The notes below the pieces were generated by a model. The model ran no database searches, was not told the origin of the DNA, and saw only the letters and a list, made by a program, of their open reading frames with translations. 64,000 bases of DNA from Mesorhizobium sp. NZP2298 (GTDB lineage Bacteria; Pseudomonadota; Alphaproteobacteria; Rhizobiales; Rhizobiaceae). The stretch spans positions 6,832,001 to 6,896,000 of the forward strand of contig NZ_CP033365.1 in the NCBI RefSeq assembly GCF_013170825.1, read 5' to 3'. The number at the start of each line of letters is the position of its first letter. The first letter of the stretch is position 1. Shown one piece after another: positions 53,829 to 63,381 of the stretch. Both the position numbers and the translations under genes were made by a program.

Positions 53829-54797
53829 ATGGCTGACGGACCTCTTTCGGAACGGTTGATCGACGGCTTCGACACAATGTCGGAGCAGTTCCAATTGGCG
53901 GCGCGCTATATTATCGACCAACCACACGACGTCGCGCTGTTGTCAATGCGCGACCAGGCGCGTGTGGCCGGGGTTCAGCCGGCTACCATGACGCGACTGG
54001 CCAAGCATCTTGGCCTCACAGGTTACGACGAGCTTCGCGAAATCTATGCTGAGGCCGTTCGCGGCGGCGACGTCGGATTCGCCGGAAAGGCCGACGTACA
54101 AGCGGTCGCGCAAAGGCGTAAAGGCAATCATGGCCTTGCGCGCGAAATTCTCCGGGCTCAAGCGGCCGAGATTGTGCATCTGGCCGAGTCTCAACTGGAT
54201 GCAATAGTATCAACGGCAAGACATCTTGCGTCCGCCAAGTGCGTCTTCTGCATCGGATTGAGATCGAGCCACGCAACTGCTTGGCATCTGCATTATATTC
54301 TTTCGATGATTGGGGAAAAGTCGGTCATGCTTGATGCGGTCGGCGGCACCGGTTCTGACGCATTGGCCCATGCCTCCCGCAACGACGTGCTCTTCGCGAC
54401 AAGCGTATTTCCCTACACTCGCGCCACGATTGAGATTGCCGAATATGCTCATCAACATCGCATTCCTATCGTCGCCATCACCGACAGCGAGGTTGCCCCG
54501 CTTGCTCGAGTGGCCGATGATGTCGTTCTTGTCCAGACGAAGAGTCCCTCGTTTTTCCACTCGATGACACCGGCGTTCGCGGTCGCTGAAGTGCTAGGCG
54601 CCTTAATCGCCGGACAGGGTGCAGAGGCCGCGCATGAGTCGCTGCTCCGGTTCGATGCTCATCTTGCCGACTTCAACACACACTTGAAATCGAGGGCTTG
54701 GAATCGAAAAGTACGCTCAACTCACTCGGATTCTTCGACCAAGGAGCACGGGGCAAAAGGACGCCATGCGACAGAGCCAAAAAGCAGGCGTGAGTGA
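53829..54797 (+). CDS. MurR/RpiR-family transcriptional regulator
   Basis: This 322-residue regulator has an N-terminal HTH_6 domain (LSMRDQARVAGVQPATMTRL then AKHLGLTGYDELREIYAEAV, residues ~38-77) and a C-terminal SIS domain (SAKCVFCIGLRSSHATAWHL, VLFATSVFPYTRATIEIAEY, IVAITDSEVAPLARVADDVV). SIS domains usually sense phosphosugars, though in rhizobial catabolic islands RpiR proteins also control amino-acid genes. The ATG follows TAGGAG. The C-terminal ~50 residues are charged and family-atypical. Three near-identical palindromes link it to the amino-acid importer and the hydratase/BKACE genes. Confidence 0.92.
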   Translation: MADGPLSERLIDGFDTMSEQFQLAARYIIDQPHDVALLSMRDQARVAGVQPATMTRLAKHLGLTGYDELREIYAEAVRGGDVGFAGKADVQAVAQRRKGNHGLAREILRAQAAEIVHLAESQLDAIVSTARHLASAKCVFCIGLRSSHATAWHLHYILSMIGEKSVMLDAVGGTGSDALAHASRNDVLFATSVFPYTRATIEIAEYAHQHRIPIVAITDSEVAPLARVADDVVLVQTKSPSFFHSMTPAFAVAEVLGALIAGQGAEAAHESLLRFDAHLADFNTHLKSRAWNRKVRSTHSDSSTKEHGAKGRHATEPKSRRE

Positions 54798-54932
54798 CGA
54801 GAAGTTTGGTCCACTGGTCGCGCATTCACGACGAGCGACGCGCCCGGTCGGCCGTGAATAATTCGAAAGCCGCTGATATCGCATAGGAGTCGTCGACTTT
54901 TCTGATCAAGCGGCCAACAAGGCCCTGCGCAG

Positions 54933-56347
54933 TGAACTGACCCCCGAAAGTTGGACACAACCTTCGGGGGTTTTGCATGTCCAGACACAGTGCGCGTTTC
55001 AAGCGCTCGGTTGTTGATAGCTATTTGTGCGGGGATGAAAGCTACGCGAGTGCGGCGTCGAACCGTGGAGTTGACGCGGCGACTGTTCGCAAGTGGGTTG
55101 CTTTGTACCAGGCGCATGGCGATGCGGGGCTGTCGGGCAAATACGATCATTACGACGCGGCGTTCAAGCTGTCAGTGCTCGAGCGGATGTGGAGGGAAAG
55201 TCTGTCGTATCGCCAGACGGCGGCGTTGTTCAATATCCGCAATGCCAGTTGCCTGGCGGGCTGGGATAAGCGCTATCTTGCGGGCGGGATAGAAGCGCTC
55301 GGCCCACGTCCCAGAGGACGACCCATGTCGAAGCCGCCGGCCCCCCGCAGTGCCTGTTGCAGCCAGTGACAAGGCCAAAAGCCGCGAAGAACTGCTGGCC
55401 GAACTGAAGCAACTGCGGATGGAGAACGCCTACCTAAAAAACTGGAGGCCTTAACGCAGGAACATGCGCCCAAAAAGCGCAAGCCGTCCAGACGTTAAGG
55501 CCGTTGCATCCGCTTAAGGACCTGCTCGAACTGGCGAAGCTGCCGCGCAGCACGTTCTGTTACAGGCAAAAGGCGGCCTCGCGCCCGGACCGCCATGCGA
55601 GGCGATCAAAGCCATCTTCGACAGCCACAAAGGCCGCTACGGCTATCGCCGGGTGACCGCGCAACTGCGCCAGTTGGGTCAACGCGTCAACCACAACACC
55701 GTCCAGAGCCTGATGGCCGGGATGGGATTGAAGTCGCTGGTCAGGCCGAAGAAGTATCGTTCCTACAGGGGCGAGGTCGGGCGGACCGCTCCCGATCTCT
55801 TGCAGCGCAAGTTCAGCGCCGACCGCGCCAACCGCAAATGGGTGACCGACGTGACGGAGTTCAGCCTGGCCGGCGACAAGCTCTACCTGTCACCGGTCAT
55901 GGACCTCTACAATGGCGAGATCGTTGCGTTCGAGACGGCGCGGCGGCCGCACTTCAAACTGGTGGACAATATGCTGACCAAAGCCCTCGCCCGGCTCGAT
56001 GAGGACGAACGGCCGATCCTGCATTCCGATCAGGGATGGCAGTACCAGATGCCGGCATTCCAGCGCAGACTGGAAGCCAGAGGCCTTGCACAGAGCATGT
56101 CACGCAAGGGCAATTGCCTCGACAACGCTCCAATGGAGAGCTTCTTCGTCATTCTCAAGTCCGAACTCTTCCATCCCGGAACGTTTGACGCCGTCCAAAG
56201 CCTTAGCCAGGCCATCGAGGATTACATCGACTATTACAACCACCGCCGCATCAAACTGAAACTGAAAGGCTGGCCCCTGTGCGATACAGAAACCAGCCCT
56301 TAAACCTACCAGCTCAATGAACCGTCCAACTTTACGGGGTCAATTCA
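54933..56347 (+). mobile_element. IS3-family element with inverted repeats
   Basis: The left end TGAACTGACCCCCGAAAGTT and the right end (inverse: TGAATTGACCCCGTAAAGTT) agree over ~25 bp with few differences. The ~1.4-kb element carries orfA/orfB remains in the expected direction. No clear target duplication was seen. Confidence 0.8.
54977..56320 (+). pseudogene. IS3-family transposase OrfA-OrfB, several frameshifts
   Basis: OrfA begins SRHSARFKRSVVDSYLCGDE with HTH segments (ASAASNRGVDAATVRKWVAL; SYRQTAALFNIRNASCLAGW). It shifts at a run of six C (~55340), and KSREELLAELKQLRMENAYL continues in another frame. A second shift is in a run of A (~55436). OrfB holds HKGRYGYRRVTAQLRQLGQR and the catalytic residues in WVTDVTEFSLAGDKLYLSPV (Asp), LHSDQGWQYQMP (Asp) and DNAPMESFFVILKSEL (Glu). 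The end shifts again, where APVRYRNQPL replaces the read-out frame. About four one-base changes would restore it. Confidence 0.8.
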
Positions 56348-56763
56348 CTGGCTCAGGACTTATTTGGGGCGCACCGTCCGCGAAATCTCCCGTCAGGTCG
56401 CCGGCGACGCGGGGCTGGACGCGACCTTCGAGCGGCAGCTCTACCAGACCTATTGGGCGATCCGCAGCATGCGTTCCCGGCCACGGCCAAATGACGCCCG
56501 AGCAGCTGATTAGTGCTGAGCCATTTCGGCAAGGTGATGATGATGCCCGTAATCGCGTCTGCTCGCCGCCTCAGTTCCCACGTCCCGCGAGCGCTGGCCC
56601 ATTCCTGCTGCGAGAGCTTCGCCATTTTCCGTATCCCCACGGTGACGCCAGACCGGAGGGTGTTCCGCAAGGAGGGCAGATGCAGCATCGGATGCGGCCG
56701 GCAAAACAGGATTTTTGGGCGCTCAATGAGGCCCTTGTGTAGCCCGGCCTTATTTTCACGGGC

Positions 56764-57699
56764 TCAGCTCGTGGACGACGCCGCGGGCGGTTGCTTGATA
56801 ATCTTGACACGCGCTACACTGCACCGATTGTCAACACTGACGGGTATCTCACCCTCGATGGCAACGCGACGAACGACGCGAGGCTCGTCCCCGTAATCCC
56901 TAGCCGCATAGTGCATTGTGGCACGGTTGTCCCAGATAGCGACATCGCCCTGCTTCCAGTTCCAGCGCACAGTGTTTTCCGGTGCGGTGATATGAGACTC
57001 GAATAAATTGAATAGCTTCTGGCCGTCATATTTCGGCACATCAACAAAACGTTTCATGTATGCACCAAGCACCAGCGTTCGCTCGCCGGTTTCGGGGTGG
57101 ACACGTACAACCGGGTGCTCGGTCTCGAATGTCGCTCTACTACGGGCCTCATCGAAAACGTTCTTTTCGGCTTCGGTGGGGCGGGCAAACACGGCGAAGT
57201 CGTACGCGTTGGTATGAACTCCCCAGAGGTCGTCAGCAAGCCGTTGCAGAGGTGTTGGCAAGTCGAGATATGCGGCCGCGGTGTTTGACCACACTGTGTC
57301 GCCGCCTACTGGTGGGATCACAACGCCTCGAAGCATCAAGATCTTGGGATAAGCTTTCAGGTAGGCTAAATCGATATGCCAAATATCAGTCCTGAAACCT
57401 CCTGGGTGACCAATCTCAAGGATCGACATCGTTCCCTTCGCGGGATCTAATGTCGGAGACAGCATAGGCTTTCCGAAACGACGAGCAAAGCGCTCGTGCT
57501 CGGCGTTGTCGAGTTGACCCTGGTCACGGAAGAAGATGACTTTGTGATCGAGCAACAGTTCTTTGATCGCGGCGATGATCTGGTCCGGCAAATCGCCCGA
57601 CAGCTTGACATTCGTGATTTCAGCGCCAATGCGCGCCGCGCGTTTGACAACAGAGGTACGCGGAATTACATTATCGATCATGAAAGACGTTTCACTCAT
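56764..57699 (-). CDS. TauD/TfdA-family 2-oxoglutarate-dependent dioxygenase
   Basis: This 311-residue non-haem iron oxygenase uses 2-oxoglutarate and O2 to hydroxylate its substrate. The iron ligands are His108 and Asp110 in IWHIDLAY and His263 in NRATMHYAARDYG. The 2-oxoglutarate-binding Arg lies in DEPRVVRRVAIEG. The N-terminal GAEITNVKLSGDLPDQIIAA and LLLDHKVIFFRDQG are typical of TauD. The ATG ending at 57699 is the family start. Taurine, other sulfonates, phenoxy acids or carnitine-like compounds are known substrates in the family. The dehydrogenase at 58837 is the only other catabolic gene nearby. Confidence 0.9.
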   Translation of the reverse strand: MSETSFMIDNVIPRTSVVKRAARIGAEITNVKLSGDLPDQIIAAIKELLLDHKVIFFRDQGQLDNAEHERFARRFGKPMLSPTLDPAKGTMSILEIGHPGGFRTDIWHIDLAYLKAYPKILMLRGVVIPPVGGDTVWSNTAAAYLDLPTPLQRLADDLWGVHTNAYDFAVFARPTEAEKNVFDEARSRATFETEHPVVRVHPETGERTLVLGAYMKRFVDVPKYDGQKLFNLFESHITAPENTVRWNWKQGDVAIWDNRATMHYAARDYGDEPRVVRRVAIEGEIPVSVDNRCSVARVKIIKQPPAASSTS

Positions 57700-58836
57700 G
57701 GTGGAATCTCCTGTTCGCGATTCTTTCGCCAGACCAACGCATTACAACTGCGGCAATCGAGCTCTCTGGCACCCACTCCTCCAGCAAACAGCATGCCTAT
57801 CGGGAAAACCGAGTGAAGCCGTTGATTCGCCAAACGTATAGCTCATGCTCGCACTGGCGAAGCCCTGACGTATTGTTGCCAATGCGACAAGCACAGTTCG
57901 AGACGTTATCAAGCGCTGGTTTTCCCCGTACATCCGGGCCCCGCGCTGCCCATTAACGACAAACCAAACGTGTGGCAGGAGTTCAACCATCACTCTTCAC
58001 CAAGGTCCGACGGATGCCGCTGGGATGCTCTGCCAAATTTTGAATAATTGCCATCTACTTGACGTGGTGGCGGTCGGGTCGAAGCACGTCCAAATAGCGG
58101 TTCCGAACTGAAGGACTCCAATCTCGCGCGGAGTTGGCCTGGAGTCGGGCACAGGGGGCGCCAAGCACTGTCGCATGGATCGGGGTGTCGGCTTGCCAAC
58201 TGTTCCGCGGCGCCCGTCACCTTGTCCTGGTGACAGCCGGGCAGTGTGGCCGCGTTCACAATCTTTCGGCTTAAGAGGTCTGAGACTTAGCCATGGCTGA
58301 AGCAGGCCACAGCTATGTCCATGTATCGCGAAGCCAGATGGCGTTGATATAAACACTGCATTTGACTTGGTCCGCCCACGCGACTGATCCTGGGATAAGC
58401 AAAGGGGTGATTTTGAACGGGCAACGCAACACCCCACGCCAGCGCAAAGTGATTGGCGTCCCAGGGGGCCCCATGGCGTTGAAGAATTCTGCGAGCTCGG
58501 GCCGAGGTGAGTGAGTAGTGGCGGCATCCGCACCAGAATCCCGAAGGCGATCGCCAGGTGAACAACACTGCAGCGTTTTTTGCTGCAAATGCTTCGTTTA
58601 GTATGAACCACATCAAACTCGGCGTAGCGGAAATCGTTGCCGTCGCCGTCATTCAGCGCTGCTGGGGAGAGGCCCCACGATCGAACCGAGAGCCGATATG
58701 TACGCCTTTGCCTAGTCGAGGCATCCAGGAGCCGGGGCATCGGAGATTCCCGGAAGGATGTAGGCATGCGGCTAGAACGTCAGCGAAGCGCATAACATTG
58801 TCTTTATATCGGATTTAACCATCTCCTGAGAGCGCC
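57700..58836. other. 1.1-kb stretch without a supported gene
   Basis: This stretch lies upstream of both the TauD-type gene (leftward) and the FAD/GcvT gene (rightward). A 256-residue minus-strand frame (57997-58767) shows no domain, uses long Ser/Pro/Arg-rich stretches and has no ribosome-binding site, so I do not call it. The region should hold two divergent promoters. Confidence 0.4.
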
Positions 58837-61347
58837 ATGTCAAACAACCTTCCGTCGCAAGCAGAATATGTCATCATCGGTGGTGGCATCATCGGTCTTT
58901 CAGTTGCTTATCACCTCACTAGGTTAAATTTTCGCGATGTACTTCTACTAGAGCGCGACCAGCTCACCTGTGGTACTACATGGCACGCGGCAGGGCTCGT
59001 TACACAGCTTCGCGCCACCGAGAACATGGCCAAGCTGGCCCAATACACCGCAGAGTTGTTCAAGGAATTGCAGGAGCTAACTGGTCAGCCCACGGGCTTC
59101 CGTCAGAGCGGATCAATTACCATCGCAGTCACCCCAGAGAGGCTCGAAGAACTGCGCAGGGGCGCCTCGATGGGGCGCTCGTTCGGTCTCGATGTCGAGA
59201 TGATCGACGCTGCGGAGGCTAAGCGGCGCGTGCCGCTGCTCGATACCACAGATGTGCTCGGCGCGGCATGGATATCTTCCGATGGCATGACGAATCCGGT
59301 GGACACCGCACGCGCTTTCGCGACTGGCGCACGTCAGGGCGGAGCAACGATCCTGGAACGCACGCCGGTAACACGCATCGTGGTCGAAAAGGGACGAGTC
59401 CACGGCGTTGAGACTGAGAATGGCTTTGTGCGCACGGAAAAGATCGTCCTCTGCACGGGGATCTGGACCAGAACGTTCGCAGCCGATCTGAAGTGGACGG
59501 TGCCGCTCCAAGCGGCGGAGCACTTCTATGTGGTGACGGAGGCTATCCCCAATTTGCCACAAGACCTTCCGACGATTCGTGACATGGATGCCGGCTTCTA
59601 CGCGAAGGCAGATGCCGGAAAGCTACTGGTTGGCTTCTTCGACTACAACAATGGAAAGCCTTGGGGCGGAAATGGAATTCCTCAAGATTTTAGCTTCGAT
59701 GCTCTCCCTGATGATTTTGATCACATTGAGCCCTATCTAAGTGCTGCCATAGATCGCATGCCGATGCTCGCTGATATTGGGCTGCAATTGCACTTTAACG
59801 GCCCCGAGAGTTTCACCCCTGACAATCGATTCTTGCTAGGGCCTGCACCAGATATAGAGGGCTTATATGTGGCGGCGGGATTCAACTCTTGTGGCATCGA
59901 ATCTTCAGGCGGCGCTGGCAAGGTCATGGCCGGGTGGATGTCGACGGGCATCCCATCAAGTGACTATTGGGAAATGGACGTTCGGCGAGCAATGCCATTT
60001 CAGCGGAATCGTCGGTATCTCCATGATCGAACGGTCGAAACCCCTGGTAATCTATGGGCGCTGCATTGGCCGCACAAATCACCAGCAACAGCACGCAACG
60101 TGCGCGTTTCTCCACTGCATGATCGACTGGCAGCAGCTGGTGCGAATTTTGGCGAGATCGCTGGGTGGGAGAGACCACAATGGTTTGGGACTCCTGGAAA
60201 AGCGGCAAACCAGCACGCTTCATTTGCTAGGGACGACTGGTTTCACTCAAGTGGCGAGGAGCATAGGGCGACAAGATCCGGCGCTACACTGTTTGACCAG
60301 ACGTCTTTTGCCCATCTTCTTGTTCAGGGCCCAGATGCGCCAGCTCTACTTCAGTATCTTTCAACAAATGACGTGGATGTGCCACTGGGGCGTGTCGTGT
60401 ACACGCCGTGGCTAAATGAGCGTGGGGGAATGGAGTCTGACGTCACTGTAGCGCGCATCGGCGAAGAGGAATTCCTAGTCGTCACTGCTGCCGTTCAGCG
60501 TATCCGCGATCTCGCCTGGTTGCGGGCGCATGCGAAAACCGCGGGACAAGTATACGTCTCCGACGTGTCGTCAGGATATGCAACGGTGTCAATAATGGGG
60601 CCAGGTTCGCGAGATTTGCTGAAGCGAGTTAGCCCAGCGGATTTTTCGGATGGCGCATTCCCATTCGGTACAGCGCAAGAAATTGAAATCGGATATGGAT
60701 TGGCACTCGCGTTTCGAATGACGTTTGTGGGCGAACTCGGTTGGGAACTTCATATTCCAGCCGAACAGGCACTTGGCATTTATGACGCCCTTGTTGCTGC
60801 AGGGAACGAGTTCAACCTTCGTCATGTCGGTTACGTAGCGCTGAACACACTTCGCATTGAAGCGGGTTACCGCGACTGGGGCGCGGATATAAGCGATGAA
60901 GATACCCCTCTCGAGTCCGGACTAGGTTTCACTGTTGCGTGGAACAAAAACGCAGATTTCATTGGGCGGACTATTCTCTCCTCACAACGTGGACAGATAC
61001 CGCGTCGACGCCTTGTGCAATTTGCAGTCCCCAACGCACTGCCACTTCTGTTCGGTACAGAACCAATTTGGCGCAACGGAATACTTGTGGGGTATCTGAG
61101 ATCGGCTGGCTTCGGCCATACTTTGGGCTGCGGAGTAGGAATGGGGTATCTACATTCAGAGAATGGGGTCAACGCCGAGTGGCTTTCGGCGGGAGCTTTC
61201 GAGGTTGAGATTGCTGGCAAAAGGCATCCCGCAATCGCTTCCTTGCGAGCCTTCTATGATCCGACCCGCACAAGGGTGAAAGGCCAATGGCGTAAGCCCG
61301 AGGATATCATTGCCCCTGAGATACTCGCGGCAAAACACAAAGGGTGA
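58837..61347 (+). CDS. FAD-dependent dehydrogenase with GcvT domain (dimethylglycine/sarcosine dehydrogenase type)
   Basis: This 836-residue flavoenzyme oxidises a secondary or tertiary amine, passing the one-carbon unit to tetrahydrofolate. The N-terminal DAO domain has the dinucleotide motif YVIIGGGIIGLSVAYHL (residues 11-27) and the CGTTWHAAGLVTQL segment, typical of dimethylglycine or sarcosine dehydrogenases, in which a His near this point binds FAD. From about residue 430 a folate-binding aminomethyltransferase (GcvT) fold follows (SGATLFDQTSFAHLLVQGPD, YGLALAFRMTFVGELGWELH, HVGYVALNTLRIEAGYRDWG). Length and domain order are standard. It may act downstream of the TauD-type dioxygenase on a methylated amine such as a betaine breakdown product. 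Confidence 0.92.
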   Translation: MSNNLPSQAEYVIIGGGIIGLSVAYHLTRLNFRDVLLLERDQLTCGTTWHAAGLVTQLRATENMAKLAQYTAELFKELQELTGQPTGFRQSGSITIAVTPERLEELRRGASMGRSFGLDVEMIDAAEAKRRVPLLDTTDVLGAAWISSDGMTNPVDTARAFATGARQGGATILERTPVTRIVVEKGRVHGVETENGFVRTEKIVLCTGIWTRTFAADLKWTVPLQAAEHFYVVTEAIPNLPQDLPTIRDMDAGFYAKADAGKLLVGFFDYNNGKPWGGNGIPQDFSFDALPDDFDHIEPYLSAAIDRMPMLADIGLQLHFNGPESFTPDNRFLLGPAPDIEGLYVAAGFNSCGIESSGGAGKVMAGWMSTGIPSSDYWEMDVRRAMPFQRNRRYLHDRTVETPGNLWALHWPHKSPATARNVRVSPLHDRLAAAGANFGEIAGWERPQWFGTPGKAANQHASFARDDWFHSSGEEHRATRSGATLFDQTSFAHLLVQGPDAPALLQYLSTNDVDVPLGRVVYTPWLNERGGMESDVTVARIGEEEFLVVTAAVQRIRDLAWLRAHAKTAGQVYVSDVSSGYATVSIMGPGSRDLLKRVSPADFSDGAFPFGTAQEIEIGYGLALAFRMTFVGELGWELHIPAEQALGIYDALVAAGNEFNLRHVGYVALNTLRIEAGYRDWGADISDEDTPLESGLGFTVAWNKNADFIGRTILSSQRGQIPRRRLVQFAVPNALPLLFGTEPIWRNGILVGYLRSAGFGHTLGCGVGMGYLHSENGVNAEWLSAGAFEVEIAGKRHPAIASLRAFYDPTRTRVKGQWRKPEDIIAPEILAAKHKG

Positions 61348-61489
61348 CATATTACTGATTTGTCAGAATATATAATATCCCGGTCGAGGCAAACCAGACC
61401 GTAGTATGCACTGTTTTAAATAGGTATTAATTTTCTTTAATCTGCTTTAGTGCCAATCGGCAAACATCAACGGCAACGCACCCGCAATG

Positions 61490-61645
61490 CCATTGCCAAA
61501 TGGAGCAGGACTTCAACACGGCGAGGCCGCACTTTTGCTCGGCTACCAGAACCCGGCGGCCTTCGCCAGGGTCATCACAGCAGCCGGCTGACGCTGCGCA
61601 GTTCAAAGGCTACGCGCCTTTGCCGGCAAGGTCCTACAGCGATTT
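61490..61645 (+). pseudogene. IS3-family OrfB C-terminal scrap
   Basis: EQDFNTARPH, then LLGYQNPAAFARVITAAG in a second frame and DAAQFKGYAPLP in a third, reproduce the tail of IS3 OrfB (QDFNTARPHSALGYQTPAAF). Two frameshifts separate them and nothing upstream remains. Confidence 0.6.
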
Positions 61646-61651
61646 CCATGC

Positions 61652-62395
61652 CTACAAGTCAAGAGGGCGGGCGCGGGCATTGTGTTTTCGCATGCTTTCT
61701 CCGGTGAGCTGAAGGCGATGAGCATTGTGAATGAGGCGATCCAAGATGGCATCGCCAAGGGTGGGATCGCCTATGACATCATGCCAGTGTGCCACGGGAA
61801 CTTGGCTGGTGACGATTGTGAAAGCGCGGCCATGGCGATCGTCGAGGATCTCCAGGAGGTCTCGCCGTTCAGCCGCACTGAGAATCGACAGGCCCCAATC
61901 GTCGAGGATGAAGGAGCTGAACGCGCCCGAGCGTCTTGAGCAGGCGGCCATAGCGTCCGTCGCCACGCGCCAGGCGAGTGCCTCGAACAGACGTGGGACG
62001 CGATGATAGAGGACCGACCGGTTGTCGCGGCAGGCTTTGTGGCCTAGCGCACAGGCCAGCCAACTCTTGCCCAGACCGCCTGTGACGAGCAAGTTCTCAT
62101 GGCGGCCGATCCAGTCGCCAGCGACGAGCCTGGCGAAAACGGCGCGGTCGATACCGCGCGGCGTTCGCAAATCAACATCTTCAACGCAGGCGCTTTGACG
62201 CAGCGCGGCGAATTTGAGCCGTGTCGTGAGTCGTTTGGTGTCGCGCGCGGCGGCTTCGCGATCAACGAGAAGCTCGATGCGCTCCTCGAACGACAAGGCA
62301 CCCAGATCCGGCGATCGTCGCTGCTCCTCGAAGGCCTTGGCCATTCCGCTCAGGCGGAGTGCGATCAGCCGCTCATGCGTTGGATGGGTAAGCAT
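61652..62395 (-). pseudogene. IS21-family IstB ATPase, damaged P-loop
   Basis: This 247-residue frame has IstB features: RLIALRLSGMAKAFEEQRRS, FEERIELLVDREAAARDTKR and GDPTLGDAILDRLIHNAHRL. The Walker A region, normally GPTGxGKS, reads VTGGLGKSWLACALGH and lacks two residues, so nucleotide binding is doubtful. Residues ~150-170 (AWRVATDAMAACSRRSG) are out of frame. The expected LARGDGRYGRLLKTLGRVQL lies in the alternate frame and the frame is regained at ILDDWG, by two compensating shifts. The gene overlaps istA by 23 bp, as usual. Confidence 0.75.
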
Positions 62396-63160
62396 TGGAC
62401 CGTGGTTCAGTGGAAATAGCCCTGACCGCGGATGTTGCCGTGGCTAGGGGCTGGGGATTGGGGGTGTCGTCGAGAAAGGCGCGATCCAGTCCATTCTTGA
62501 GGATCGAGCGGATCGAGGCGACGGAGCGTGCCTTGATCAGGATGCCGCGTTGGCAGGCTGCGTCGACGCGTGCGTTGCCGTAGCTCTTGGTCAGAGACAG
62601 AATGCCGAGCCAGGTGCGAAAGCCCTGCTCGGGATGCGGCCGGTCGGCGATGACGGCCTGGAAGAAGGCGGCGATGGAGGGGCCGATCTTCTCGCCGGTC
62701 GCGATCAGTCCTTGCGGCGTCCACTTGCCGTAACGGCGATGCGCGCTCGGCATATGATCGGCAATTGTCGTATGGCCGTGCCGGTTGGGTGCACAGGGGT
62801 GGCTGGCGATCCTCTGCCCCCTGTGGAAGATCTCGACCGTCTTGTCGGCGATCCGCACATCGACGAGCTCACGGATAAGGCGGAAAGGCGTTGAGTACCA
62901 GTGCTCGTCGATCTCGACGTGATAGTCGGGTGCGACACGGCAACGCTTCCAGCGGGCAAAGACGTATGGCTGGTCCGGCAGTTCTCCCAGCTTGGGCTTG
63001 TCGATCTCGGCGAAGAGTTCGGCTCGGCTGGAGCCGAAGCCAGACATCTGGCGGTCGTTGAGTTCGGCGACGAGCACGCGGATGGCAGCCTTCAACTCCG
63101 CCAACGAGAAGAAGCGCTGATTGCGTAGCCGTTTGACACCATATAGCTGCATCAACAGGC
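62373..63160 (-). pseudogene. IS21-family IstA transposase, C-terminal half
   Basis: The frame begins near LYGVKRLRNQRFFSLAELKA and runs through KPKLGELPDQPYVFARWKRC, the beta-barrel-like WYSTPFRLIRELVDVRIADK and RPHPEQGFRTWLGILSLTKS. The N-terminal HTH and most of the DDE domain, about 250 residues, are missing. It is cut close to 63160-63190, near the group II intron end. No IS21 terminal repeats were found at this end. Confidence 0.8.
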
Positions 63161-63329
63161 CGGACAGTGCACCCGACCAATGCGCCAAAATGTCGAATTA
63201 TCTCTTGCATCGCGGGAGCCAACCATAGAGGACATACGGTCTTACCCTACGAGCCTACAAGTGACAGCCCTAACGCCGCCGCAAGGCTGGTCGTCGTTGA
63301 GTAGCTCAGCCATTCGGCTTTCGCCCTCA

Positions 63330-63364
63330 CAGATCCGGGCGGGCGGATTCCGCACCCGGCTCTT
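63330..63364 (-). ncRNA. Group II intron domain V (second intron)
   Basis: On the minus strand GAGCCGGGTGCGGAATCCGC is followed by CCGCCCGGATCTG. This agrees with the GAGCCGGATGCGG..GTCCGGTTCTG type of domain V. The stem carries a few changes relative to that consensus. Confidence 0.65.
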
Positions 63365-63381
63365 CCCGAGGGTAACCCGCG

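Larger units (their letters stand above)
54870..56480 (+). pseudogene. IS5-like transposase fragment, split by the IS3 element
   Basis: Left of the IS3 element the plus strand reads VVDFSDQAANKALR. Right of it the frame continues LRTYLGRTVREISRQVAGDA then GLDATFERQLYQTYWAIRSM before degrading. Joined, this resembles the ANKALxxLRTYLGRVIRDI segment of IS5-like transposases. Only about 60 residues are recognisable. The match is from memory of the family pattern. Confidence 0.4.

Noticed and set aside
57997..58767. 256-residue minus-strand open frame in the gap before the FAD/GcvT gene
   Set aside because: No recognisable motif, odd composition and no ribosome-binding site; reported only as part of a gene-free stretch.
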